DNA of 64,000 nt from Casuarina equisetifolia (taxonomy: Eukaryota; Streptophyta; Magnoliopsida; Fagales; Casuarinaceae): positions 6,822,501-6,886,500 of the forward strand of contig CM052358.1 in the NCBI GenBank assembly GCA_028551475.1. Direction: 5' to 3'. The position numbers were made by a program, and so were the translations under genes. Within the stretch, counting starts at the first letter, position 1. Every line of letters begins with the position of its first letter. Of this stretch, positions 35,478-47,100 are shown in pieces. The notes under the pieces were generated by a model. That model had not been told where the DNA came from, searched no databases, and saw only the letters and a list, made by a program, of their open reading frames with translations.

Positions 35478-38400
35478 TATGACATAAGAAGGAAGCTTGT
35501 TACAAGCTTAATGGATAACATTTGGGCATCAAGATTCAATAATTATAGGATTGCAAGTCTAATAGCTCTAAGCGCGTAGGCACACCAATAATTAGAGGGT
35601 CATGACAAAAGCCCTAGGGTCTCAGTCATATTTCCAAACAACCCACCATTACTTGCTCAAAAGCCACCATGGCGACTGGAGGACATGACCAAAACGAAAC
35701 GCTGCTTGAGGCCACCATTTCGTCATTCTTTGTTTCTGAATCCCAAGCTTACGAACAACCCTTGGGCTCATTGAATCCAAACAACCAGTTAGAATCCAAG
35801 AAAAATTTGTTGGATTGCATTTCTGGATGGCTATAAATACATGTAGAATTTGATTTTTCTTTTTGTGGTGAACTTGTTTATGCAGGATAAGTTTCCATGA
35901 GAGATAACATCGTGAGTAGCGTGGGAGAGGAGTGTATTCTTGAGGAGGAACTGCGGAATCTGCTAGCGGACAAGCCCGAACTTGTTTGTTACGATGGTTT
36001 TGAGCCTTCTGGCCAAATGCATATTGCCCAGGTACAATTGCTTCTCTATATGTGAAACGTTTCTCGAGTTATAATAGTTTCTATTCATGTGCTCTAATTT
36101 CTCTGTACGAGACAACTGTATTGCTACATAGACTTTAGTAGTTTACTGAAAAATTTAGGGCTTCTGGTATCTAATTAGCTCGAGTTCAGGTGTTTCATAG
36201 TTAGACTGATAGATGGACAGATCTTGGGTTTTGTTTTCCCCTATGTCATGGAAAAGTTTTTTTGGAACTTCTGGAATCTTAGGCGTGGAGTATTTTTGGT
36301 TGTGCATGTCTTATTTTCTAATATTAGGTAGGTGTGCTTTCGTAACTTGTTTGACATGGAATTTTGAAAACAATTAGTGTGAACAAGCTGACCTCTACGG
36401 GATGCAGAGTGAAGATCTGGATTGTTGATTGGTTTGCCCAACTAAACAACAAGATGGGAGGTGATTTGAAGAAAATTGAGACTATGGGGCACTACTTGAT
36501 TGAGATTAGGAAAGCCGTTGGGACGAATCTGGAATAAGGAAAAATTAAATTTTTATGGTCATCAAAAGAGATTAATTCAAGAGCACATGAGTACTGGCCT
36601 CTTGTCATGGATATAGCTCGAAGGAATAACCTCCCTAGGATAATAAAGTAAGAGAATCAAATGATTTTCTTTTTAGTGTACTAGCTAGATATCGTTTTCA
36701 ACATAGATTTTGTTGTCCGTTGTCACAAGTGTAGTCAAATTATGGGTTGAAGTGAGGCATATGAGTTAACTGTAGCCCAAATACTCTACCCATGCATGCA
36801 ATGTGCTGATATATTTTTCTTAAAGGTGCTTGCCTTTGGCTTTGTTTTATGCATAGATCATTTTGTGGCCTTGCTTGACTTAGGTTGAGATTGTACCTTC
36901 ATTTCCACATCTGGATACTGCAATGGAGTTCATAAAGATTTTTTGCTTCTATGGCATAATGGACATAGTATGTAGAGGATTCACTCCTATCATGTTGTGA
37001 TGTCCTTTTAAGTTTGCATATGATGGTGTTTAAGTAGTGAAGATCTTAAGGGTGGCCATGGAAATGCGGATCTGTGTATTGACTTCTATTTGTGATCACA
37101 AATATCATGTAATAAGTCTGTGTTAATTTTGAAGAATTGTGTCATCATTAAGTATGTGAAATATTCTTCTTTTTCAAAATAGGCCGACATTTGCCAACTG
37201 GGACTGGATCAGAGGAAAGTGAATGTCCTTGCAAGAGAATACTGTGACGACATCAAGAGGAAGAATAAGCGTATCATTTTGTCACACCATATCCTTTTAA
37301 TTTCTTAAACTAGTTGTACCTTTTTTTAACACTATAATGTTTTATGTGTATAATGATGTGGTGTTTATAAGTTTTGCTTAATGGTCATTTACAGACATGT
37401 TACCTGGTTTACAACAAGGACAGGAGAAGATGTCAAAAAATGATCCATCTTCCTCCATTTATATGGAAGATGATGAGGTAGAGTAGTAGAAACGGTATCA
37501 ACTTCCCATCATGTTGTTGCATTGCATCTAGCAGTCACAAAGAATATGGGTTTCTTTAAGTACCAAACCAGGGCTTTAACCTTTTTTGAATGTTGTAGGC
37601 TGAAGTGAATTTGAAGATCAAGAAAGCTTATTGTCCTCCACAGATTGTGGAAGGGAATCCTTGCTTGGAGTATGTAAAGTATCTTGTTTTACCTTGGTTT
37701 AAGGAGTTCATAGTGGAATGCAGTGCAGAGAATGATAGTCACAAGTAAGTTTTGCAAATCTTTGGATGACAACTTTCTTTATTTCATTTACTTGATATTG
37801 AGATTTATGCCATTTTAAGGAATATAATCCTCACATGCTATGAAATTGTTGTTCCTTAATGTAGTTCATGTTTAGCAATTTTCTAGAGCCAACTTTTCTT
37901 TATAACATGATTCCTTAAAAGTTTCCTCTGATGCATTATGTCCATTATCCACAGGACCTTCACAACCTTTGAAGAATTGGTTGCTGACTATGAAAGTGGG
38001 GGGCTACACCTAGCTAACCTTAAACCAGCTTTATCAAAGGCATTGAATAAGATACTGGAGGTAACATCTTTCGATCTATATTTAAATAGTTCTTCCCCAG
38101 GAAACAAATGCCGCTACTTGATTAGAACAGTATACAAAAAAGGATATTGGATTCCTTCGACCAATACATGTCTTGTAGTCATGCTTAAGCGTTGAGAACC
38201 TTAGTTTGATTAGGTCGATTCATCAATGACATTTTCTGAGTGACGGCGAGTGCAAGAACTTTATATTGTGTCATTTGTTAAATTTCCCATTATAAACTAT
38301 ACAGTAGTTGTGCCACTTGTTTGTGAAGTGTTGGGAATGTTAGTGGCGGGATATTTTCTTTAGGGAACTACAAACTGATATATCGGTACCATTGCAATGT

Positions 38401-38685
38401 CTGCTCAAGGAGGCCCATTTTGGAACAACAGTAATTTTGTTATTTCTGAGAGCTAACTTCTTCTTCTTCAGTCGTTTCCTCCCTATTTGCAGCCGGTAAG
38501 AGAACACTTCAAGAAGGACATCAATTGAAAAGATCTATTGAAAAGGGTTAAGGTATGCAAATTCAACTCTAAATTTTTCGAGACAAATATATTTGTTTCT
38601 TACTTTTCATTGCAATTATCTGATTTGGCTTTATATCATGGACTTCTAGTGTCTGGTTTTGTAGGCTTACAGAGTGACAAGATGA
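35478..38685 (+). pseudogene. Full-length TyrRS pseudogene B behind a gag tail
   Basis: Near-identical to pseudogene A at an offset of about 4,658 bases, and it shares A's ATA start change, lost exon 3 acceptor, exon 3 TAA and KMSKN loop. Private lesions: exon 2 (35,886-36,031) has lost two bases, giving an early TAA; the exon 5 donor is AT (CACACCATATCC); exon 9 (38,493-38,552) has TGA after KKDIN. Exon 1 (35,669-35,787) is open. Exon 8 is at 37,955-38,060. The native last exon AYRVTR is present at 38,665-38,685. A and B therefore derive from one already dead copy. Confidence 0.9.
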
Positions 38686-39620
38686 TGCGGAATAGAGCCC
38701 TGAATTTTTGCTCCTTTTCAAATTGGTAGATGAAGTGTCTGATATGTGGCAACAGGGTTACTGCCACTGCAGTCACTAAATCACTGATAACGACGTACTA
38801 CGATTATTATTTGAGAACTAAACATCAACATGTTTTAAATATTTGTATTAAATTGTGTTCCAGATGCAGTGAATAGGAGCCATGCAAATCATTGAATTCA
38901 GAGCCGTGTGAACAATTTTGTTTCATATGCTAATGTGAAACACTTATTACAATTGATTGGGTTTCAAAACCTCTACGGAAACATGAGGGATCTTTGAACG
39001 AGTGTTGAGTTTTCCCTTTGAGAAATAGCTCAATAATGCTTCACTCTCTAATTTTGATAAGCCCTCTAGGCATAATTAACATCCAAATCATCATTCTTCA
39101 CAATGATTCATTGAATATTAGGTTTTGCTTAGATCCTCTGCAGAGCACTTTTTGAAGTCTTCTTTGAAATTTCATTTGTGAAAAGGGGACCGCCAATTTT
39201 AATTTAATTTCATTACAAGATTCTATTTTAGCAATGTGAGATTATTTTACATTGACTCCAACATGTTTTTTTACTACAGTGATTCAATCCAAATCAGTAA
39301 TCATTAGTTTCTCAATGAAAACAATCCGGGTCAACATAATACTAAATCTTTGAGATTTTCTGCATAAAATTTTTATTAAAATAAATTTTAATTTTAATTT
39401 AACAGCATATTTAAAAAAATGGACTAATTATTATATTTAAATTTCATTATAAAATTCTTTTTTAATAGTGTGAAACTATTTTACATTAATTTTAACACAC
39501 TTTTTATCACAATAATTTAATTTGGACTATCATATGATGTCACTTTATATGTAAAATCTGGATTTATATATTTTAAGTATTAAAGTATAATTCTTCTACA
39601 AGAATTTACACACAAAAAAA
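38686..39620. repeat. Downstream flank of TyrRS, segmental duplication (copy 2 of 3)
   Basis: Matches 57-1,010 and 60,423-61,420. It ends in an A-run near 39,615-39,630 and continues into sequence shared only with 61,440-61,680, the upstream region of the BORCS6-like gene. No genes inside. Confidence 0.8.
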
Positions 39621-39862
39621 AAAAAAAAACTGTTACATTTAAACTTCAAAGCTTTCTTACAGGGAGTTTCCTGCGATCTTTTCTGCTAACTAAGAGAAAG
39701 AAGCAAATTCCGGAGAAGTCTGAGCAGTACGTGCAAAATTCCAAGTACAAGAACCAGGCCCATTCTTCGTGCCCCAGGGCAAGGAGCAACAATCCTTGTT
39801 ACTGAACCAGTTGCACCGGATAGAGAATGTAGCCAGTAGCACCAGATCATTTCCGCGGGGAA

Positions 39863-42782
39863 ATGGAGGGAGGGGAGGAACAGGGACCTCATGTAGACAG
39901 TTACTCGGCCAACTCTGAAACCCTCGTCTCAGAGCCAGAACCAGCCGATCAACCGTCCACGTGCCCTGGATTCGGTTCCGTTTCGTCTCATGATGATCGC
40001 ACCGAGTCGAGACCTGCTCTGAACCAGACCGAGATCTTCCGAGCCGTCGAGGTCTTGGAGAGAGACTCCGTGGCAATTGGCGAGAGTTTTGCTTCTCTTT
40101 TCTCTTCACTTCGCTTAGCTCTCTGTGAGGTGTGGCTCGGATATTTGATTAATATCTTTCATTTTTCTTTGGTTTTAATTTCCGCCGAGGAACGGAGAAA
40201 ATTGGGTCAAAATGTTGAAATGTATGAGTTGGTTGTGTCTGGCTTTCGTTTGCGACTTTCTGTTTGTATTTCCTTTTATTTCTATTTGGATGCTGAGGAA
40301 ATTTAGGAAACAGAGGAAAACAAAGGAAAGCCAGCCTGAAGAGTCAAAATCTATGAGGTTGTATTTGCGTTTTGAATGATAGGTTACCTCTTGTTTGGGA
40401 GTTCACCTTCAATTTGGTTGCCGTTAAGGTGAAGAACAATAATGGAAAATTGAATTAGCAGAGATACGTATTTCTATGTGTAATATATATTTAACTGTTA
40501 GGTTGTGAGAAAATAAGAAAGAAAATTGAATTTTGGAACCTATTCGTTATTATGTTTTTCACCAACTAATGGTCTCAATGGCTAAATAGATATACTAGGC
40601 TCAGCTGATTGATGCCTTCGCTTTCTCGTATGCAATAAATTATGAAATGATTTCATATGTGTAGGTACAATTGCCTTCTTTAATCAAAGTTCCTCAGCAA
40701 CCCAGCCAGGCATAATTTATTTTCAATCTTTCCTTGTTATGCATTGTACACAACGATGTGTGAATGAGTACTTTTTGCAGTTGAAAATGGCCATAGTTCT
40801 CTTAACCCTTTATCTGATGGAACAATGTCAATGTTGTAGGTTACTAGTACTTCAGTTGGTCATATGCATTGTTTCAATGATGCCGCCGGCCGTCTTCAAG
40901 AATTTGGTAAAGTTATACATTATAGATAGAATACTCTCAATGTTAGCTAAAAGCCTAACCCCGTAATTATCAGTTTTAAAATTATAATCATGACTGTTGA
41001 TGGCACAAATGGAACTTGTCTTCTGACTTCTTTTACCACACTTGGGTTGATGATTGGCGAATGGCAGCAAATATTAGATGTGAAAAGAAAGAAGAGAACC
41101 ACATATGTAGTTATTTCTGGATGAACTATATTTCCTAATGAGTTTGACTGTCAGCTTTTTGGCGCAATTTCTAATAGAGCAGGCTAGATTACTTGGAATG
41201 CATTCACCCACTTGCATGGGACTCTTTAGGTCACTTAAAGAGTTTCTTTTACATGCTTTATCTAAGACTCTATTGTCAGTGGAATTTCATTACATTGTCA
41301 ATATTGCTTGATTCGCTTCCTGAAATATTAATTAACTAATTGTTTGGTTATCTAATTGCCTTCCGGAAATAAGCCAGATATTCATATCTCTAACCCTTTA
41401 CCATGCAGTTCTTGATTCGGCAACCAAAGGGAATCGTTACATCAATTCATGTCTAAGGTACTTTAAATGCCCACCATTTTCCACCTTTAGTTATGGATGC
41501 ATTAGATATAAACATACGGAAAGGCTCATGTATGCCATCTGAGGATGTCTGTGGAGGTTTATGCCCATTTTTGAACCCTGATTTTAACATGTCTGTTTTG
41601 ATATTCTTCATTTTCCGCATGTTATGATTAAACGTTTTCTTAGTTATTGGAGTGCTGAGCTATGAAAGTTCCTAATATGAGCAGTGGAACTTAAAATGTT
41701 CCTATTACCTTCTAGTTGCAGCTTTCACTTTGAGAAGAGATTGAAACAGTTAGGTATTTTGTTGGCTATCAACTACATCGATTTACTCTAAAGAATCGTT
41801 GATCTTCATGGCTATAGCTGGTCGTGGGGAGACTATTGAAGGATACGGATGTCTCCTATTGAGCTTTGAACTTTAAGTTAGACATATAAGGGGCTACCAT
41901 TTGAGAGAGATGTTTATATCCGTTCCAATTCTTTATAATTTCCGAGTTTTCACCTGGTCGGATGCTCTTACTGTCCTCAATACTCCCCTCATTAGTGAAT
42001 CTTAGCCACCAAATTAGCAATATGTTGTTGCTCTCAGTATCTTGCCCTCCATAAAATTTTGAAAGCTGTCATTTTTTTGATATCTAGAATGAATACGGTA
42101 TCTGATCTATTGTAAGTTGTGGAGCATTGGTTTGCAATAATGGTGTGTCATCGCCCTCGTTTTAACTGGCCAAGCACAACCTTCTTAAAGAAGTTAGCCC
42201 CTTTTGGAGCGATGAATTGCTGTGCAGACTAATGATATGATTGCCGGTTCTGCTACTCAAGCATCTAGTTCTTTAAGCAACCCAATGGCTCATCCGAAAC
42301 ACCTACTTGGAGGGGTAGCCAAATTTTTAGATCATTGCTTTGCTTTTGCCTGTTATATTTGGCCTTTCTAACTTGATCTGGACCTTTTAACAGATTAAAT
42401 GAGGAGATGAAGGGCGTAGATAACTTAGCTGCAAAGCTGTATCCTTTTTGCTTGTTTCTTTACTGTGTATTACATGTTAATTAGTTTTATGCACCTATTC
42501 TGCCCCTTGAAGTTGCTTATTCAAGGACCCAGCAACTCTCCCCCGTTTTTCTGCTATGATGGGAGGGACAAATGGTGGTATATATGACAGCAACCCTTTC
42601 AGTTAGACACCAAATGCTTTGATTATTCTTTTTTCCACTTTTTCGTTGCCTTTGTTGTTTCTGTACTCTTCTTTTTATTTCTTGCTTTCTCTTTGACTCC
42701 TTTATGCTCGTGAAGGAAAAGCTTGAGGAGAAATGTAGATGCTTTAGACTCAGCTGTAAACAAGCTCCTCCGTCTTCCATGA
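39863..42782 (+). CDS. BORCS6-like (DUF2365) small coiled-coil protein, intact
   Basis: Five exons join without a break: 39,863-40,129, 40,840-40,906, 41,409-41,457, 42,394-42,438 and 42,716-42,782 (495 bases, 164 aa and stop); all introns have GT..AG borders. The N-terminal 60 residues are acidic and low in order. The conserved part starts EIFRAVEVLERDSVAIGES, runs through VTSTSVGHMHCFNDAAGRLQ and ends LNEEMKGVDNLAAKLKSLRR then NVDALDSAVNKLL. This pattern (helix, a D-A-x-x-x-L step, then an M-K/Q..LA..L..R...LD end) fits the C-terminal helical domain of BORCS6, a subunit of the BORC complex that positions lysosomes in animals; the plant role is not established here. The identification is from recall, not a search. 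A truncated copy of exon 1 lies at 61,679. Confidence 0.75.
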
Positions 42783-43445
42783 AGCTTGAGCTACTTAACT
42801 CTTCAATTACTTTAATTGCTTTCTCTTTTCCCTTACTTCTTCTGTACTCACGTACGATTGTTTTAGATTAGAAAATTCATAAGACTTGATCGACAAAACC
42901 AAAGCTAGTAAGTATAGTTGTGATGTGTTTTACTCCTCGTTTTGTGTACGGGCCATAGTAATATTTAGATGTTTTATGATGGGCCGCGTTTTGTATGAGC
43001 CGGTTTGTTATAGGCTCAGGATAGGTGTGGATCGTACATTTGTTTAAAGGTAGTATGGACTTTTTATCTGTTGTTGTCGTTGGGGAGGAAACGCTCGATC
43101 TGTGAAAGGGGAAATTGGGAATTTGGTTGGGTAAGGTGCTAAGCATCACAAGCTTTTTTGGTGATTAGGTAGCTCATCTGCGCCTAGGTTGATATGAGGA
43201 AACTAAAAGTTTAGGGTTTACCTACTCCCTTGATATTTCAATCTTGAGCACTTGAAATCTATGCAGGAGAGTATGCAAACCTGGGTCTAGAATCAGGAGA
43301 TGGGTGTCTTGGCTCTATTTAAAAGCCATTGTTAATGTGCATCATCTTGTATAATATAGAGACCACAAAAGGATTCTCTAACCTCTAAAGATCAAATTAA
43401 AACCCCTTATGCTTGCGAGGAACCAAAAATTCTTTGAATTTTTTG
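42783..43445. other. Intergenic stretch between the BORCS6-like gene and NLE copy 2 block
   Basis: No gene recognised. The 90-codon minus-strand ORF at 42,877-43,149 has no family signature. The right border at 43,446 is where homology to 3,551 starts. Confidence 0.5.
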
Positions 43446-44039
43446 TTTCTCTTGATTAGTTTTTGTTCTAGATAAGATACAATTGTTATTGAAAAATTTA
43501 TAAAATAGAAAATTGAGAAAGAGTTGAAAGTGAGAACTCAACAAATATTCAATTGAAATTCTATTATAAAAACATGCATTAATTGATTTGCTATTAGGCT
43601 TCCTTTTTTCTTAAAAGCTAACTTATAAACAAATTTTATTTAATCTTGTATTTATAAATCTAATATTCTCTTATTCTCTACTTACGTGGAACCCTTTGTC
43701 ACATATCATATCCTCATTTTTGTTGTGTTTTGTGTTATTAGGTAGAATAGGCCGTGGTAGACTTATAGTCAAGAATTGATATTAATTCCTTTTTATTCAA
43801 ACAAAATTTTGATTACCCTTAAGAGACTATCAAACAGTAATATTGTTTCTAATTCGGTAGTGAGCAAATATTATCCGCGTGTGAGTGTTTTTTTTTTTAA
43901 AAAAACAGTAGCATTGTTTAGTGTGAAAATACGTCATTTTAACGCGAGATGAAAACTCGTTGATTCATTAGCCTGGAAAGTTTTGCTCTGATTATTTACT
44001 GGTTTTACATTTTAACGTCGCTCCGCGATTCCGAACCGA

Positions 44040-44159
44040 ACACGAAATTAGTAAAACCCTGAAACTCTAAAACCCTAGTCTTTCGAGACCCGCCAGAGCT
44101 CAATCCCAAACCTTCAAATTGTCTTTCCTCGCGCACAGGCACATAATTGGAGAGTATCA
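44040..44159 (+). promoter_or_regulatory. NLE 5' region with telo-box (copy 2)
   Basis: Same AAAACCCTAG telo-box and leader as in copy 1 (about 44,071-44,080), identical over the last 100 bases before the ATG. It suggests that copy 2 could still be transcribed. Confidence 0.5.
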
Positions 44160-47100
44160 ATGGAGGTGGAAGAGGGGCAGAGAGGAACGACGGCGAGCAA
44201 CAAAGTGATGTGCCTTTTGACTGACCCGGAGGGAACGCCGCTGGGAGCTGCCATGTACCTTCCCCAAGACGCTGGGCCGCAGGAGCTCCAGCAAGTGGTC
44301 AATAAGCTTCTCAAGAATGTAAGATTTCTTCCTCGCCCTTTCTGAGCAACAAACAGAGCACAGATTTGAAAAAAAGAAAAGAAAAGAAAGGAAAGGAGCG
44401 AAGTGATCTGTTAGATGGTTGAGAATTATAGAATAAGAATAAAAATAGAACTTTTGAAATGTTGTTGTTTATTTTGTTAAGTTTCACGAATGAAAAAAAA
44501 GAAAACTTCAGACTTGGGCAATTATTTTTGGAGAAAATTTCCTTTTTCCCGGCAAATTGTTTGCTAACTATTAAAATGTTGTAGTTTTTTTATTTTGCAA
44601 ATACCTTAGAATTGTGTGACCGACTTTTGCTGCATCATTATCTCCAATTTGATTATCTTCGTACTCTGTTGGTGGCTGTTTCCTTTGGAATTTTTTGGCA
44701 CCCATGGGGACAATCATATGGTAGTATTAATTTTGATCAGTTGATTAGTATTGGCCTTAGCTCATGGAAGAAGCTAGTGGGTTACGTTAGTGCTTAGATG
44801 TATTTAATAGCAGTAGAACTGTATGTCTTATTTCAGGAGGAGAAGTTGCCGTACTCATCAGGAGCTTCTTGTGTCACTTGGCTCTTGTTTAGAGAAGAAT
44901 AAAGGTTGGTTGAATGGAGATTATAGTTGAAGTTTGCTGTTTTGGCTTTTGCGAAATTTTTTTAACCATTCAAGTTTTTCCCTTTTTGAATGAGGTATTT
45001 AGAAACTTTCTTATAAGGTTTGCTTCAGGTTTTCTATTCAATAATCATTTTGCGTGGACAATTTGCAGTCTCTGTGGAGAAGGTACTCTCCATTGTTTAT
45101 CAACCACAAGCTGTTTTCAGAATTCGTCCAGTTAATCGTTGTTCAGCTACAATTGATGGTGTGAGTTTTTGCGTTTCATGTGCTTTGATTAATTTTAAAG
45201 GAATGATGCAAAGTTGAGGTCCTCTCCCTCTCTCTCACATTTAAATCCAACTAATTGATCTTTTTGAAACATCTCCAATGGCGTTTGTTGCCCTGCTCTC
45301 AATTCTGGCTTGTGATTTGAGCTAGTGGTTCCTGATTGTGTGTGGTCAGCCTTTCTTTGGCTGCATTGTAAGCTGGTATCATTTAAATTTTTTGGTTAAA
45401 TCTGCGTCGGTGCAGGTCACACAGAAGCTGTACTTTCAGTTGCCTTCAGTCCTGATGGGAGACAAGTGGCAAGTGGTTCCGGTGATACAACAGTTCGATT
45501 TTGGGACCTTAACAACCAGACACCCCTATTCACCTGTTCAGGTTTGGAATCTGAGACTTTGTACCAATTCTTAGACAATAAACATAATAGTTATGTCCAA
45601 ACAGCTGAAAGGAATATGAGATTAAGTGGAAAGAGAAAATAGAATAAACTGAATCTTAACTTAGATAGCTTGCTGTAGCTTTGCATATCGTATGTCAAAC
45701 ATACATAACAATTGTTTTTGGTTGAATATTGTGGTCTCCGAGAGTATGTTACACAACTGTTTTGAAATTCAAATAATATGTCTCTTAAATCTCGAAATTT
45801 TACCATTGCACTCTTATTGGATTTTTATGCTCACCGTTGAATGCTGTGCAGGTTGTTTGATAAATTTCTTTGATTTACTGTCTTTTCTACAATATATCAC
45901 AGGGGATTTTGAGTTTAAGTAATTTCTATTAGATGGAAATCCTCTTTGTTCTTCTATGTGTTGTATTAATACTGAACGTTTTCTCTTTTCCTTATATCTA
46001 GGACACAAAAATTGGGTTCTTTGTATTGCATGGTTACCAGATGGTAAGCATCTTGTAAGTGGGAGCAAGGCTGGAGAACTTCAATGCTGGGACCCTCAGA
46101 TAGGGAAGCCATCAGGCAGTGCACTTGTTGTAAGATGTTTACTTGAAGTGTTTTATTCAGAGTGGATGGATAATTGTAAAACCAATTTTCTTCTAATCAA
46201 ATGAAAAGCAAGCTCTTGTACATTGAAGTTTTAGATTCTCGTGTAGCATTTCAGTTAAATGTTAAACCCCGAAGATTATTCCCCTTTTGGGCCGTGCTTG
46301 CTTCATACGTGCTTTTGGAATTAAAAGGAATCACAAGAACACATCAAAAAGAAGAGGAGAGAAGGAGGGGGAAAGATGGATGGAGTTGTTGGGACCAGAA
46401 AAAGGGGGAAGTAGGAGAAGATGAAAAGACATGAACCTAAGGTTGGGAAATTAAGAATAATTTAGCGATAGATTTATTCAATCAGAAGAAGATGCTCATT
46501 CTAGGAATAATTAATTGAAGATGATTCATAACTGAGTGATATGCTATGTTCCTAGTTTTTGTACTTCCAAAAGCATTCAGGTGAAGTCTATGAAGACATG
46601 TGGAGTGATATAACTACTTATTCACTCTTGACATAAAGGTTTGCACACACAGACGACTAATTAGCTTGACTATCTGCAAAACAAGGCCAATAATCTGCTG
46701 AAAGGATATAGTTGTCTTAGATCTTTTGCTTAAAATTGTTGGTTCACCATGTTAATTTTGTTTGTTGCAGAAGGCAATCAATGAAGCTTATGGCACAATT
46801 TGTTCCTTTTTTTGGTTTAAATAGCTGGCTCACCAATACATTCTCTAGGTTTTAACCTTTGGAATCTGCTGTGCCCCAGGGTCACAAGAAATGGATTACT
46901 GGTATCTCTTGGGAACCAGCCACCTAAACGCTCCGTGCTGTTGGTTTGTGAGTGCTAGTCAAGATGGTGACGCTCGCATATGGGTTGTCTCACTTAGGAA
47001 ATGCATTATTTGTCTCAGTGGCCACACACTTGCAGTAACTTGTGTGAAATGGGGTGGTGATGGAGTTATTTATACAGGGTACAGATTTTCCTTAAGCTGA

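Noticed and set aside
26870..38690. CRISPR-like or satellite array
   Set aside because: Units are over 1 kb with gene structure; there are no short palindromic repeats with spacers.
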